The notes under the pieces: generated by a model
The model's input: only the letters and a program-made list of their open reading frames with translations
Told to the model about the DNA's origin: nothing
The model's database searches: none
Assembly: GCF_021172045.1 (NCBI RefSeq)
Contig: NZ_CP087164.1
Coordinates: 4,464,001-4,528,000, forward strand
Reading direction: 5' to 3'
Length of the DNA: 64,000 bases
DNA from: Capillimicrobium parvum
Lineage (GTDB): Bacteria; Actinomycetota; Thermoleophilia; Solirubrobacterales; Solirubrobacteraceae
Translations under genes and position numbers: made by a program
Part shown: positions 1 through 9,162 of the stretch, piece after piece
Layout of the letters: each line of letters starts with the position of its first letter
How positions within the stretch are numbered: position 1 is the first letter of the stretch

Positions 1-611
1 ATCGGCAGCGCGACGAGCACGTCGCACGACGCCGCGACCCGCCGGCGCAGCCCCTTGCCCTCCGCGCCCAGCACGAGGACGACGCCGCCCGCGTAGTCCT
101 GGCGGTCGTAGGGCTCCGCGCCCTCCGCCGCCGCGCCGTAGCACCAGCACCCCGCGCGCTTCGCGTCGCCGAGGAAGTCCGCGAGGTTGCGCACCCGCGC
201 GATGCGCAGGTGCTCGACCGCGCCCGCCGAGGCCTTGCAGACCGCCGGCGTCACCTCGGCCGACCGCCGCTCGGGCAGCACGACCCCGGTCGCCCCCACC
301 GATTCCGCGGTCCGGCAGATCGCCCCGACGTTCTGCGGGTCCTCGAGCTCGTCGAGCGCGACGATCAGCGGATCGGCCGCCGCGAGCAGCTCGGCGGCGC
401 CGGCGTACGGATAGGGCCCGACCTCGGCGCAGATGCCCTGGTGGGCCGCAGACCCGCAGCGGGCCTCGATCGCTTCCGGCCGCGCGTCGCTCACCGCGAC
501 GTCTCGCAGCCACGGCTCACCGGCGGCGCGGCGCGTCGCCCACACGTGCGTCACCGGCCGCCGCCCGGCCCGCAGCGCCTCGCGCACCGGGTTGCGGCCG
601 TAGACGATCAC
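1..611 (-). CDS. rlmB: 23S rRNA (guanosine-2'-O-)-methyltransferase RlmB, partial (C-terminus beyond window)
   Basis: SpoU/TrmH-family RNA 2'-O-methyltransferase, probably modifying G2251 of 23S rRNA. The first 203 codons are visible and the end lies off the left edge. Reading leftwards, the protein opens with the substrate-binding domain (YGRNPVREALRAGRR). SpoU motif 1 follows (DPQNVGAICRTAESVGA), then the knot motif LVLGAEGKGLRR, and VALPM comes right at the edge. The start is GTG at 611. Its GTGA overlaps the TGA stop of cysS, so the two are translationally coupled. cysS-rlmB is a common actinobacterial pair. TrmH-type tRNA methylation is the alternative, but the N-terminal domain and neighbour favour RlmB. 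Confidence 0.88.
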   Translation of the reverse strand, partial: MIVYGRNPVREALRAGRRPVTHVWATRRAAGEPWLRDVAVSDARPEAIEARCGSAAHQGICAEVGPYPYAGAAELLAAADPLIVALDELEDPQNVGAICRTAESVGATGVVLPERRSAEVTPAVCKASAGAVEHLRIARVRNLADFLGDAKRAGCWCYGAAAEGAEPYDRQDYAGGVVLVLGAEGKGLRRRVAASCDVLVALP

Positions 612-1951
612 GCCGGCGTCAGCTCGAAGCCGCCCGGGCCGTCGCGCACCGTCCACCCGTTCTGCGCGATCTCGTCGCGCAGGACGTCCGCGAGCGTGAA
701 GTCCCGGCTCTCCCTCGCCTGCTGGCGCCGGCGGGCGAGGTCCACCACGTGATCCGGCGCGCCGAGCTCCGGTCCGAGCAGGTTCTCCAGCCCCAGGACC
801 TGCAGCATCTCCTCGAGATGACCGCGTCCGACCGGATCCCCGTGACGGTTGGCCTCCTTGATCCATCGCCAGAGCTCCGCCAGCGCCCCGGCGGTGTTGA
901 AGTCCTGCGCGAGGGCGTCGAAGAACGCGTCGCGGATCGGGACGAAGTCCTCGGGCGACTCCCCCGGGACGACGACGCGTGAGACCTCGCGAAGGCGGGC
1001 CACGCCCGCCGTGGCCTGGCGCATGACCCCATCGCCGAACTGCATCGGCTGGCGATAGTGGGCCGCGCAGAACGCCAGGATCACCGCATCCCGGCCCCAG
1101 CGCTCGACCACGACGTGCAGCGGCGCGATGTTGCCGGTCGACTTCGCCATCTTCTCGCCGGCGAACTGCAGCATCCCGTTGTGCATCCAGATCCGCGCGA
1201 GCTCGGCGCCCCGGCCGGCCCGGGTCTGCGCCGCCTCGTTCTCGTGGTGGGGGAAGACGAGGTCCGAGCCGCCGCCGTGGATGGCGAAGTTGACCCCGAG
1301 GAGCTCCTCGGCCATCGCCGAGCACTCGATGTGCCAGCCCGGCCGCCCCGGCCCCCACGGCGAGGCCCACCAGGTGTCCTCGTCGGGCTTGCGCGCCTTC
1401 CACAACGCGAAGTCCAGCGGGTCGCGCTTGCGCTCGGCGCCCTCGACCCCCTCGCCCTGGTCCATCTCGTCGACCGAGCGGTGCGACAGCGAGCCGTAGT
1501 CCGGGTCGCTGCGCACGCTGAACAGGACGTCGCCGCCGGCCTCGTAGGCGTGGCCGCGCTCGACGAGCGAACCGATGAGTCCGATGATCCCGTCGAGCGT
1601 CTGCGAGGCCAGCGGCTCGTGGTCCGGCCGCCCGAGCCCCAGCAGATCCGTGTCGGCCACGTAGAAGGCGGCCATCTCCCGCGCGAGCTCGTCGCTGGGC
1701 CGACCCGCCGCGCGCGCCGCGACGTAGATCTTGTCGTTGATGTCGGTGACGTTGATGACCAGCTCCGGACGCAGGCCCTCGTGCTCGAGGAACCGGCGCA
1801 GGAGCGAGAAGACGACGAACGGCCGCGCGTTGCCGATGTGGATGCGCGCGTACACCGTCGGACCGCAGGCGTATATCCCCACGCGCCCGCCGGGCGCGTC
1901 GAGGGCCGTCAGCCGGCCTGTGCGGGTGTCGTGCAGGCGGATCTCGCGCAT
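608..1951 (-). CDS. cysS: Cysteinyl-tRNA synthetase
   Basis: Class I aminoacyl-tRNA synthetase charging tRNA-Cys, 447 residues, normal length. The HIGH signature is HIGN at residues 38-41 and the KMSKS loop is KMAKS at 267-271. The zinc ligands are all present: Cys29, Cys210, His235 and Glu239. The mycothiol ligase MshC is a close relative, but the length and coupling to rlmB favour the synthetase. The ATG at 1951 has no Shine-Dalgarno sequence. A TAAATT box lies nine bases upstream, so the mRNA is probably nearly leaderless. The ispF and ispD genes that often adjoin cysS-rlmB in actinobacteria are here several kb away. Confidence 0.93.
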   Translation of the reverse strand: MREIRLHDTRTGRLTALDAPGGRVGIYACGPTVYARIHIGNARPFVVFSLLRRFLEHEGLRPELVINVTDINDKIYVAARAAGRPSDELAREMAAFYVADTDLLGLGRPDHEPLASQTLDGIIGLIGSLVERGHAYEAGGDVLFSVRSDPDYGSLSHRSVDEMDQGEGVEGAERKRDPLDFALWKARKPDEDTWWASPWGPGRPGWHIECSAMAEELLGVNFAIHGGGSDLVFPHHENEAAQTRAGRGAELARIWMHNGMLQFAGEKMAKSTGNIAPLHVVVERWGRDAVILAFCAAHYRQPMQFGDGVMRQATAGVARLREVSRVVVPGESPEDFVPIRDAFFDALAQDFNTAGALAELWRWIKEANRHGDPVGRGHLEEMLQVLGLENLLGPELGAPDHVVDLARRRQQARESRDFTLADVLRDEIAQNGWTVRDGPGGFELTPA

Positions 1952-1960
1952 ATCGTCTGC

Positions 1961-2009
1961 AATTTACGGGGAAGCCAGTGCGACTCGGATCCGGCGATCC
2001 GATTACCGT
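1961..2009. promoter_or_regulatory. Divergent promoter region of cysS and the SCP2-hydrolase gene
   Basis: On the minus strand TAAATT (1966-1961) sits 9 bases before the cysS ATG. On the plus strand TACCGT (2004-2009) sits 10 bases before a GTG at 2020. Both fit TANNNT -10 elements giving near-leaderless transcripts. Clear -35 elements are not visible. Confidence 0.4.
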
Positions 2010-2019
2010 TGAGACCTCC

Positions 2020-3252
2020 GTGTCCCGCCAGCCCTCGTCCGACGCGCTCCTGGAGGAGGTCGACCAGGCCTTCCGCACGCTCCCCGAGCGCTATCTCGGC
2101 GCCGAGCGAGGCTTCGCCGCCTGCTACCACGTGCGCCTCGGCGACGTGGGGCGCACCTGGGAGGTCCGGCTGACCGAACGCACCGCCCGCGTGCGCTCCG
2201 GGACCACCAGCTGCCGCCCGGACGTCGTCATCGGCACCGACGCGCGCACGTGGCTGCGCCTGCGCGACGGCGAGATCTCCAGCGCCGAGGCCTTCCGGCG
2301 CCGCCTGATCTACGCGCGCGGGGAGATCGACCTCGCCGTCGGCTTCGAGGGCCGGTTCCGGCTGCCGAACGGCCGCCCGCCACTCCTGCGCGTCCATCGC
2401 CTGGGCCTGCCCGGGCGCACCGTCTCGATCCTCACGATGGGCGCGGGCAGCGACGTCCTGCTCCTGCACGGCCTCGGAGGCGCCAAGAGCTCGTTCTTCG
2501 AGACCGCCGCCGCGCTGGCGGGGGCCGGGCACCGCGTCCACGCGCTCGACTTCCCCGGCTTCGGTGCGTCCTCGAAGCCGCTGACCGCGCCGTACACCGC
2601 CCGCTGGTTCGCGGAGACGGTCGTCGAGGCCATGGACGCGCTGTGCATCGACCGCGCGCACCTCGTCGGCAACTCGATGGGCGGCCGCGTGGCGATCGAG
2701 GTCGGCCTCACCGCCCCCGACCGCGTCGGCGGGCTCGCCCTGCTCTGTCCGGCCGTCGCGTTCGTCAAGCGCTCGCTGCACCCGGTCGTCCGCGTCCTGC
2801 GCCCCGAGTTCGGCCTGCTGCCCCACGCCATCCCGCGCGCGGCCGTCGCCTGGCGCCTGTGGACGCTGTTCGCCGACCGCGACGCGATCGACCCGGCCGT
2901 CGCCGACCTCGTCGTCGACGAGTTCCGCCAGACCTACCGCTCCGCGGGCGCGCGCCACGCGTTCCTCGCCTCGGGGCGCAACCTCTACCTCGACCAGCCC
3001 TGGGGCGCGAAGGGGTTCTACGCGCGCCTGAGCGACCTCCAGGCGCCGGCGCTGTTCGTCTGGGGCTCGCACGACCGCATCATCCCGGCCGGCTTTCAGA
3101 AGATCGTGGCCGAGTGGCTGCCGGGCGCCCGCCAGATCGTCCTCGACGGATGCGGCCACGTTCCGCAGGTCGAGCGCGCGCCGGAGGTCAACGACCTGCT
3201 GACGGGCTTCCTCGAGGACTGCGAGCAGTCGCTCCTCCCGCTCGCCGCCTGA
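2020..3252 (+). CDS. SCP2-like domain fused to an alpha/beta hydrolase
   Basis: About 410 residues. The first ~110 resemble a sterol-carrier-type (SCP2) domain, with a typical 'DVVIGTDARTWLRLRDGE' stretch. After it comes an alpha/beta hydrolase with oxyanion strand LLLHGLGG and nucleophile elbow GNSMGG. The acid is in VWGSHDRIIP and the catalytic histidine in GCGHVPQVE. The substrate is unknown; fusion to a lipid-binding domain suggests a lipid ester. Two GTG starts are possible, 1978 and 2020. I prefer 2020 because a TACCGT -10 box lies just upstream and the extra 14 residues look non-conserved. The gene overlaps the next by one base (TGATG), so it heads an operon with an acyltransferase and a START-like protein. 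Confidence 0.85.
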   Translation: MSRQPSSDALLEEVDQAFRTLPERYLGAERGFAACYHVRLGDVGRTWEVRLTERTARVRSGTTSCRPDVVIGTDARTWLRLRDGEISSAEAFRRRLIYARGEIDLAVGFEGRFRLPNGRPPLLRVHRLGLPGRTVSILTMGAGSDVLLLHGLGGAKSSFFETAAALAGAGHRVHALDFPGFGASSKPLTAPYTARWFAETVVEAMDALCIDRAHLVGNSMGGRVAIEVGLTAPDRVGGLALLCPAVAFVKRSLHPVVRVLRPEFGLLPHAIPRAAVAWRLWTLFADRDAIDPAVADLVVDEFRQTYRSAGARHAFLASGRNLYLDQPWGAKGFYARLSDLQAPALFVWGSHDRIIPAGFQKIVAEWLPGARQIVLDGCGHVPQVERAPEVNDLLTGFLEDCEQSLLPLAA

Positions 3253-4100
3253 TGGTCGGCGCCTCGCTCGTGCGCTCGGTCGCCGGCCGGCTCCAGCCGC
3301 GCGTGCCGGCCGCCGACCTCGACGCGCGCGACCCCGACTACATCCGCGACGCCCTGCCCCGACTCTGGCTGCTGTCCTCGCTGTGGTTCCGCGCCGAGGT
3401 GCGCGGCCTCGGCCACATCCCCGACCACGGCCCGGTGCTCCTGGTCGGCAACCACTCGGGCGGCAACGTCACGCCCGACACCGGCGTCTTCACGCTCGCC
3501 TTCAGCGCCTACTTCGGCGTCGAGCGGCCCTTCTACCAGCTCGCCCACAACCTCGTCGTGTCCTGGCCGGGGCTCCGCTTCCTGCGCAAGTTCGGCACGG
3601 TGGCCGCCTCTCCGGAGAACGCCGAGGAGGCCCTGCGCGCCGGCGCGGCGCTGCTCGTCTATCCCGGCGGCGACCACGAGGTGCACCGTCCGACGTGGGA
3701 GGGCGCCCGGATCGACTTCGCCGGCCGGCGCGGCTTCGTGCGCCTCGCGCTCGACGCGGGCGTGCCGATCGTGCCGGTGGTCTCCATCGGCGGGCAGGAG
3801 ACCGCGCTGTTCCTCTCGCGCGGCGATGCCCTCGCGCGGCTGCTGCGCCTCGACCGCCTGCTCCGGCTCAAGGTCCTGCCGATCTCGCTGGCACTGCCGT
3901 GGGGCGTGAACGTCGGCGACTTCGGCGGCCACCTCCCGCTGCCGTCGAAGATCGTCGTCGAGGTGCTCCCGTGCATCGACCTGCGCGAGGAGTTCGGCGA
4001 GGATCCCGACGTGGACGAGGTCTACGACGAGGTCGTCGCCCGCATGCAGGACGCCCTCGACGCGCTCGCCGCCGAGCGGCGCTGGCCGGTCCTGGGATGA
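3252..4100 (+). CDS. Lysophospholipid/diacylglycerol acyltransferase-like protein (PlsC/MGAT type)
   Basis: 282 residues, predicted to transfer acyl groups to a glycerolipid at the membrane. The conserved block 1 is LLVGNHSGGNVTPD. Block 3 is VYPGGDHEVHRP and a later block is VPIVPVVSIGGQE, the pattern of the MGAT/DGAT2-like branch rather than classic HX4D PlsC. The start ATG overlaps the preceding TGA, and the stop overlaps the ATG of the next gene (ATGA). The exact acceptor cannot be told from sequence. Lying between a lipid-type hydrolase and a lipid-binding START-fold protein, it suggests a small lipid-remodelling operon. Confidence 0.82.
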   Translation: MVGASLVRSVAGRLQPRVPAADLDARDPDYIRDALPRLWLLSSLWFRAEVRGLGHIPDHGPVLLVGNHSGGNVTPDTGVFTLAFSAYFGVERPFYQLAHNLVVSWPGLRFLRKFGTVAASPENAEEALRAGAALLVYPGGDHEVHRPTWEGARIDFAGRRGFVRLALDAGVPIVPVVSIGGQETALFLSRGDALARLLRLDRLLRLKVLPISLALPWGVNVGDFGGHLPLPSKIVVEVLPCIDLREEFGEDPDVDEVYDEVVARMQDALDALAAERRWPVLG

Positions 4101-4585
4101 GGGTCACGGTCGACACGGAGGTCGCCGCGCCCGCGCAGGCCGTGTGGGAGGTCGTCACCGACCCGGCCCGCTACCTGCACATCATGGACGGCGTCACGCG
4201 GTGGGAGCTGGCCGGCGGTCCCGAGCGTGGCCTCGGCGCGCGCTACCGGATGCTCATGCGCGTCGGCTCGGCCGAGGTCGGCGGCCTGGTCGAGGTCGTG
4301 GAGTTCCACGAGGCGCGCGAGCTCGCCTGGCACTCGGTCACCGGCATCGACCAGCGAGGGCGCTGGCGACTGCGCGAGCCCACGCCGGGCCGGACCCGGG
4401 TCGAGCTGCGCCTGACCTACGGCGTCGCGGGCGCCGGCGTGTTCGGATGGCTCGCCGAGCGCGTCGCCGAGCCGATCGTCCGCGGCCACCTGCGCCGTTC
4501 GCTCGCCCAGCTCAAGCGCCAGGTCGAGCACGACGAGCTGCGCCGCGCCGCCGCCCAGCGCCGTGGCGCGCGCCGGTCCGCCTGA
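4097..4585 (+). CDS. SRPBCC (START-like) family protein
   Basis: 162 residues, a polyketide-cyclase/START-like ligand-binding fold. It begins VTVDTEVAAPAQAVWEVVTD, the usual first strand and helix of SRPBCC proteins, and has central GLGARYRMLMRVG and RVELRLTYGV strands. The C-terminal helix is followed by a basic Arg/Ala-rich tail. There is no catalytic motif, so the role is probably binding or presenting a hydrophobic ligand. It is the third gene of the operon, coupled through ATGA to the acyltransferase. An inverted repeat follows its stop codon. Confidence 0.75.
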   Translation: MRVTVDTEVAAPAQAVWEVVTDPARYLHIMDGVTRWELAGGPERGLGARYRMLMRVGSAEVGGLVEVVEFHEARELAWHSVTGIDQRGRWRLREPTPGRTRVELRLTYGVAGAGVFGWLAERVAEPIVRGHLRRSLAQLKRQVEHDELRRAAAQRRGARRSA

Positions 4586-4588
4586 GTA

Positions 4589-4606
4589 CCTGACCAAGGA
4601 GTCAGG
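4589..4606. promoter_or_regulatory. Inverted repeat CCTGAC-N6-GTCAGG upstream of the secreted repeat protein
   Basis: Perfect 6-bp arms with a 6-base spacer, just after the SRPBCC stop and about 80 bases before the next start. It is too short to be a convincing terminator. It could be an operator for the following gene. Confidence 0.3.
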
Positions 4607-4687
4607 AACACACGTGGTTCGTTATCTTTGCGGGTGGGGCGGCGCGGGAACCGCTCGGATGACCCGGCAGACACTGGAGGGCAGGGA

Positions 4688-7600
4688 ATGACCTTGAGGG
4701 GGAGGCTCGCGGGCGGGCTCGGCACCGCGGCGATCGTGGCCGGGCTCGCGGCCGTCGCCCCCGCGGGCGCCTCCGCGGCACTGAGCATCAGCAGCCTGGC
4801 GACGACGCCGACGAGCACGCAGGCCGGCTCACATCCGAGCTTCACCATGGCGCTTCGCTTCAGCGGCGACAGCACGCCCAGGGCGATGACCATCCAGCTG
4901 CCGCCCGGCTTCGTCGGCAACCCGAACGCCGCGGCGAAGTGCGCCCAGGCGACCTTCCAAGCCGGCGGCTGCGGCGCCGACAGCGTCGTCGGCTCGACCA
5001 GCGTCCACGTCAGCGTGCCCGTCCTCGGGGGCGGCGGCGGAGGCGGCGGGGGTGGAGGAGGCGGCGGAGGTGGCGGGGGCGGAGGCGGCGGCAACCCCAT
5101 CTGCACCCTGCTGCCGATCCTGTGCCCCTCCTCCAGCCGGTTGATGACGCGCCCGCGGGGCATCGGCAAGCCCGTCCGCGACGGCAAACGGCGGCTGAGC
5201 GTCCCGATCACCGCGCCCGGCACCGTCTTCAACCTCGAGCCGGGCGCCGGCGAGCCCGCCCGCCTCGGCATCGACGTCCGTCCGGTCGCCGGCACGCCGA
5301 TCGGCGCCATCCGGCTGCAGTCGCCGATCGCCGTGCGCGACGGCTCCGACTTCGGCCTGACGTCCACGCTCGACAACCTGCCCGCCTCGTTCGCCGGCGT
5401 CGACACGCAGATCACCGGCATGGACCTGACGCTGAACGGGCACACGAGCAGCGGCCAGGGCTTCGTCACGCTGCCGACCTCGTGCGCCGCGGCGACCACG
5501 CGGGTCGACGTCACGCCCTACGCCGGCGCCGCCGACGGCGCGAGCGCGTCCTTCACGCCGACCGACTGCGGCGCCGTGCCGTTCACGCCGAGCCTGAACG
5601 TCGTGCCCGAGACCACCCGCGTCGACAGCACGAGCGCGTACTCGATCCGGCTCGGCATCCCGGCCGACGACGAGCCGGTCCGCCAGGCCCACGTCTCCGA
5701 GGCCCGCGTCGTCCTGCCGCTCGGCACGGCGCTGAACCCGGGCACCGCGGTCGGCCTGGAGACCTGCTCGGAGCAGCAGTTCGGCCAGGGCTCGCGCGGC
5801 GCGCCGTCGTGCCCCGCCGCGTCGGTCGTCGGCACGACGTCGTTCACGTCACCGCTCGTCGGCACCCTCAGCGGCACCGTCTACGAGGGCGAGCCGAAGC
5901 CCGGCCAGATGTTGCGGCTGTTCGTCGACGTCCCCGGCCCCGGCCTGCGGATCAAGCTCATCGGCAACGTCGACTCCGACCGGGCCACCGGCCAGATCAC
6001 CTCGACGTTCTCCAACCTGCCCCAGCTGCCGTTCACCGCCTTCGCGCTCGGCTTCCGCGGCGGCGAACGGGCGGTCCTCGTCACGCCGCCGGCGTGCGGT
6101 CCCGCGGTCAGCAGCGCCGCGCTGACGCCCTACAGCGGCAACGGCCCGGCGGGCGCGGCGAGCCGGTTCAACGTCGACTGGGACGGGGCGGGCACCGCCT
6201 GCCCCGACCCGCTCCCGTTCGCGCCGGGGCTCGCCGCGAGCGTCGACCCCGCGACGGCGGGCGCCCCGACGACGGCGGTGAGCGCGATCACGCGCGAGGA
6301 CCGCACGCAGCGCATCAAGGACATGGCGATCTCGTTCCCGCCGGGCCTGGTCGGCGGGCTCGGCAACGGCATCGGCCTGTGCGACCTCGACAGGGCCCGG
6401 GCCGCGCAGTGCCCGGCCGACAGCCGCGTCGGCTCGGCGACCCTGGTCGCCGGACCCGGATCCGCGCCCCTGCGGATCGACGGCGACGTCTTCCTGACCG
6501 CGCCCATCGACGGCTCGCTCGCCGGCCTGGCGATCACCGTCCCGGGCAAGGTCGGCCCGTTCGACCTCGGCACGACGGTCAGCTTCGCGCGCATCGTCGC
6601 GCGGCCCGGAGACTCCGGGCTCGACGTCACCGCCAACGGCCTGCCGCAGATCGTCGGCGGGATCCCGCTGGCCCTGCGCCAGATCAGGCTGACGCTCGAC
6701 CGCAAGGGCTTCATGCGCAACGCGACGAGCTGCCGGGTCCAGCAGCTGACCGCGACGTTCACCTCGACGCTCGGCGCCACCGCGCTGACCGCGGCGCCCT
6801 ACCAGGCGAGCGGCTGCGACAAGGTGCCGTTCACGCCGAAGCTCGCCGGGATCACCGGCACGCGCAAGCAGCTCAAGAGGTTCGCCAACCCGGCGGTGAC
6901 GGCCGTCGTCAGCCAGGGCGAGGGCGGGATCGCCGCGCGCAGCGTGACGGTGACCCTGCCGAAGGAGCTCGGGGTCGACACGGCGCATCTCGCGGTGACC
7001 TGCCCGGAGGGACAGGACTGCGGCGATCGCAACGTCATCGGCACCGCAACCGCGGTCACGCCGCTGCTGCCGATCCCGCTGACCGGGCCGGTGCGCCTCG
7101 TGACGCCCAAGGAGGGCGGTCTTCCGGTGCTCAAGCTGCACCTCACGGGGCTGCTCACCATCGACCTCACGGGCAAGACCGCGCTGTCGAGGCAAGGTCG
7201 CGTCCAGAACACGTTCGAGGGCATCCCGGACGTGCCGCTGTCGCGCTTCGAGCTCGCGCTGAAGGGCGGCAAGGCCGGCATCCTGAAGAACATCCGGGCG
7301 CTGAAGTGCGGCGAGACGCTGCGCGGCGACGCGGACTTCGTCGGCCACAGCGGGGCGAGCAGGGCGGTCGTCGGCCGCTTCGAGGTCTGCGGCAGGCTCA
7401 GGAACGCGACCAGCCGGTCGGGCGCCCGCGCCACCGCGCGCCTGCGCCGGGGCCGGCTCCTGCTGACCGTCCGCAGCACGAAGAAGGTCACGGGGCTGCG
7501 GGTGCGGACGCCGAAGGGCATGACCCTGCACGGCAGGCGCGGCTTCGCGGTGAAGGCGGGCCGCCGCAAGGCGCGGCTCGCGGTCGCCAAGCGGCAGATG

Positions 7601-7753
7601 ACGCTCACGCACCTGGCGGCCAGGACGGTCCGCGTGACCGTGCCCAAGCGCGCGCTGCGCGGCGCGGGCAAGGCGAAGCGCCAGGGGCGCAAGCTGTCCG
7701 TGCGCGTGTCGATGGGCAAGGCGCACACGACGCTGCGCGTGCCGGTGCGGTGA
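4688..7753 (+). CDS. Giant secreted repeat protein with poly-glycine run
   Basis: 1021 residues with a clear Sec signal peptide (about 1-34, ending PAGASA). The start ATG is preceded by GGAGGGCAGGGA, a good ribosome site. The mature part repeats a module of about 110-150 residues of beta-rich sequence with phrases such as CPAASVVGTTSFTSPL, FSNLPQLPFTAF and 'PACGPAVSSAALTPY'. Paired cysteines in each module probably form disulfides. Residues around 114-135 are 22 consecutive glycines. The last 130 residues are very basic (Arg/Lys-rich), as though binding the wall or acidic polymers. No catalytic motif is visible and no sortase or membrane anchor is seen. I recall proteins of this style from Solirubrobacterales but can name no function. 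Confidence 0.8.
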   Translation: MTLRGRLAGGLGTAAIVAGLAAVAPAGASAALSISSLATTPTSTQAGSHPSFTMALRFSGDSTPRAMTIQLPPGFVGNPNAAAKCAQATFQAGGCGADSVVGSTSVHVSVPVLGGGGGGGGGGGGGGGGGGGGGGNPICTLLPILCPSSSRLMTRPRGIGKPVRDGKRRLSVPITAPGTVFNLEPGAGEPARLGIDVRPVAGTPIGAIRLQSPIAVRDGSDFGLTSTLDNLPASFAGVDTQITGMDLTLNGHTSSGQGFVTLPTSCAAATTRVDVTPYAGAADGASASFTPTDCGAVPFTPSLNVVPETTRVDSTSAYSIRLGIPADDEPVRQAHVSEARVVLPLGTALNPGTAVGLETCSEQQFGQGSRGAPSCPAASVVGTTSFTSPLVGTLSGTVYEGEPKPGQMLRLFVDVPGPGLRIKLIGNVDSDRATGQITSTFSNLPQLPFTAFALGFRGGERAVLVTPPACGPAVSSAALTPYSGNGPAGAASRFNVDWDGAGTACPDPLPFAPGLAASVDPATAGAPTTAVSAITREDRTQRIKDMAISFPPGLVGGLGNGIGLCDLDRARAAQCPADSRVGSATLVAGPGSAPLRIDGDVFLTAPIDGSLAGLAITVPGKVGPFDLGTTVSFARIVARPGDSGLDVTANGLPQIVGGIPLALRQIRLTLDRKGFMRNATSCRVQQLTATFTSTLGATALTAAPYQASGCDKVPFTPKLAGITGTRKQLKRFANPAVTAVVSQGEGGIAARSVTVTLPKELGVDTAHLAVTCPEGQDCGDRNVIGTATAVTPLLPIPLTGPVRLVTPKEGGLPVLKLHLTGLLTIDLTGKTALSRQGRVQNTFEGIPDVPLSRFELALKGGKAGILKNIRALKCGETLRGDADFVGHSGASRAVVGRFEVCGRLRNATSRSGARATARLRRGRLLLTVRSTKKVTGLRVRTPKGMTLHGRRGFAVKAGRRKARLAVAKRQMTLTHLAARTVRVTVPKRALRGAGKAKRQGRKLSVRVSMGKAHTTLRVPVR

Positions 7754-7760
7754 GGCGGTG

Positions 7761-8237
7761 TCAGCCGGAGCGGGCGCGCAGCAGCGCGACGGCCTGGGCC
7801 TCGGCGCCCTCGCCCCGGCCGATCGGGCCCATGCCCTCCGCCGTCGTCGCCTTGACGTTCACGCGCGCCGGCGCCAGCCCGAGCGCGGCCGCCAGCCGAG
7901 CGCGGATCGCGTCGCAGTGCGGGCCCACCTTCGGGCGCTCGAGCACGACGGTCGCGTCGACGTTGACCGGCTCGAGGCCGGCCGCGGCCACGAGCGCGAC
8001 CACCTCGCGCAGGAGCTCGACCGAGTCGGCGTCGCGCCAGCGCCCGTCGTCGTCGGGGAAGTGGTGGCCGATGTCGCCGAGGCCGGCCGCGCCGAGCAGC
8101 GCGTCCATGATCGCGTGCGTGAGGACGTCGGCGTCGGAGTGGCCGGCGAGCCCGCGGTCGTAGGGGATCTCGACGCCGCCCAGCACCAGCCGCCGGCCGG
8201 CCGCGAAGCGATGCGAGTCGTAGCCGTGGCCGATCAC
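7761..8237 (-). CDS. ispF: 2-C-methyl-D-erythritol 2,4-cyclodiphosphate synthase
   Basis: MEP-pathway enzyme for isoprenoid precursors, 158 residues, exactly family length. The metal-binding start (GHGYDSHRF) and the [20 protein letters not shown] block are present. So is GDIGHHFPD. The late [15 protein letters not shown] substrate loop is also there. The start is GTG at 8237, supported by AGGGAGGT seven bases upstream; an upstream in-frame extension has no homology. ispD lies 2.5 kb away on the same strand, so the usual ispDF pair has been split by the PHP phosphatase and the FAD oxidoreductase. Confidence 0.93.
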   Translation of the reverse strand: MIGHGYDSHRFAAGRRLVLGGVEIPYDRGLAGHSDADVLTHAIMDALLGAAGLGDIGHHFPDDDGRWRDADSVELLREVVALVAAAGLEPVNVDATVVLERPKVGPHCDAIRARLAAALGLAPARVNVKATTAEGMGPIGRGEGAEAQAVALLRARSG

Positions 8238-8289
8238 GTCGAGACCTCCCTCAGGGTCCAAGCGGTTGTGTGTGCTCGCCCGCGGGGCG

Positions 8290-9126
8290 TCACGACGCCC
8301 CGATCGGCTCGAGGCGCCGCCGGCGGCGCTCGAAGACGGCGAGCTCGGTGACCCCCACCTGCTCGAGCACCTCGAGCGCCCGGTCATAGCCGAACGCGAG
8401 CTGGTCGGGCGTGTGCGCGTCGCTGGACAGGGCGATCGGGTTGCCGGCGTCCACGATCATCTCCAGGAACGCCGTCGCCGGGTACAGCTCGCCGGTGGGC
8501 TTGCGCAGGCCGGCGGTCGACAGCTCGACGGCGACGCCGGACTCGGCGATCCCGTCCATCGCGCGCTCGTAGAAGCGGCGCAGGTCGCCCTCCGGGCGGG
8601 GGCGGTCGCGCCCCCACATCTTCACGAGGTCCGGGTGGGCGAGGATGTCGAACATCCCGGTGCGCGCCGCCTCGCCGAGCCACTCGAAGTAGCGCTCCCA
8701 GACGCGGTCGGGACGCGAGGCGTTGCGCTCCCAGATGTCGTAGTCGGGATGGTCGAGGGCCTCGTCGCCGAGGAAGTGGATCGAGCCGACGACGTAGTCC
8801 CAGTCGCGGGCGGCGAGCAGCTCGGCCATCCGGTCCTCACGCCCGGGGACGAAGTCGGCCTCGATGCCCAGCCGCAGGTCGGTCTCCTCGCGCACGAAGG
8901 CGCAGTACTCGTCGAGGTCGTCGGCGGCGGACCGGCGCCACAGGTCGTGGTCCCAGACCTCGAGCGACTGGCGGAAGCGGTAGATGTGCTCGGCGACCCC
9001 GAGCTCCTGGACGCCGCGCTCGGCCGCGACCGTGCGGTAGCGCTCGGCGTTGGCGGCGGTGAAGTAGCGGTCGGCGGGCGTGTCGGGGTCGTCCGGGCGA
9101 AGGTGGACGTGGTAGTCGGTCAGCAT
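8290..9126 (-). CDS. PHP-domain phosphatase, histidinol-phosphatase (HisJ/HisK) type
   Basis: 278 residues with the polymerase-and-histidinol-phosphatase fold. It shows [11 protein letters not shown] at the N-terminus, VAEHIYRF, '[12 protein letters not shown]', [10 protein letters not shown] and [12 protein letters not shown]. These give the His/Asp/Glu set that binds two or three metals. HisJ-type histidinol phosphate phosphatase is the closest match. No other histidine biosynthesis gene is nearby, so the true substrate may differ. A TACCTT box lies ten bases before the ATG. It is divergent from the FAD oxidoreductase, with only 36 bases between starts. Confidence 0.82.
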   Translation of the reverse strand: MLTDYHVHLRPDDPDTPADRYFTAANAERYRTVAAERGVQELGVAEHIYRFRQSLEVWDHDLWRRSAADDLDEYCAFVREETDLRLGIEADFVPGREDRMAELLAARDWDYVVGSIHFLGDEALDHPDYDIWERNASRPDRVWERYFEWLGEAARTGMFDILAHPDLVKMWGRDRPRPEGDLRRFYERAMDGIAESGVAVELSTAGLRKPTGELYPATAFLEMIVDAGNPIALSSDAHTPDQLAFGYDRALEVLEQVGVTELAVFERRRRRLEPIGAS

Positions 9127-9162
9127 GCGGCGCCAGAAGGTATCCGCCCTAGCCTGCGCTCC

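Noticed and set aside
608-1951. MshC (mycothiol ligase) in place of CysS
   Set aside because: The length and tight coupling to rlmB fit CysS better; no other mycothiol gene is nearby.
4417-5514. Minus-strand frame with a long poly-proline run
   Set aside because: It is the mirror of the poly-glycine codons in the secreted repeat protein, which has a signal peptide and ribosome site.
5849-7726. Minus-strand 625-codon open frame opposite the secreted repeat protein
   Set aside because: Arg/Ala/Asp/Gly-dominated composition with no motifs; a typical shadow frame in very GC-rich DNA.
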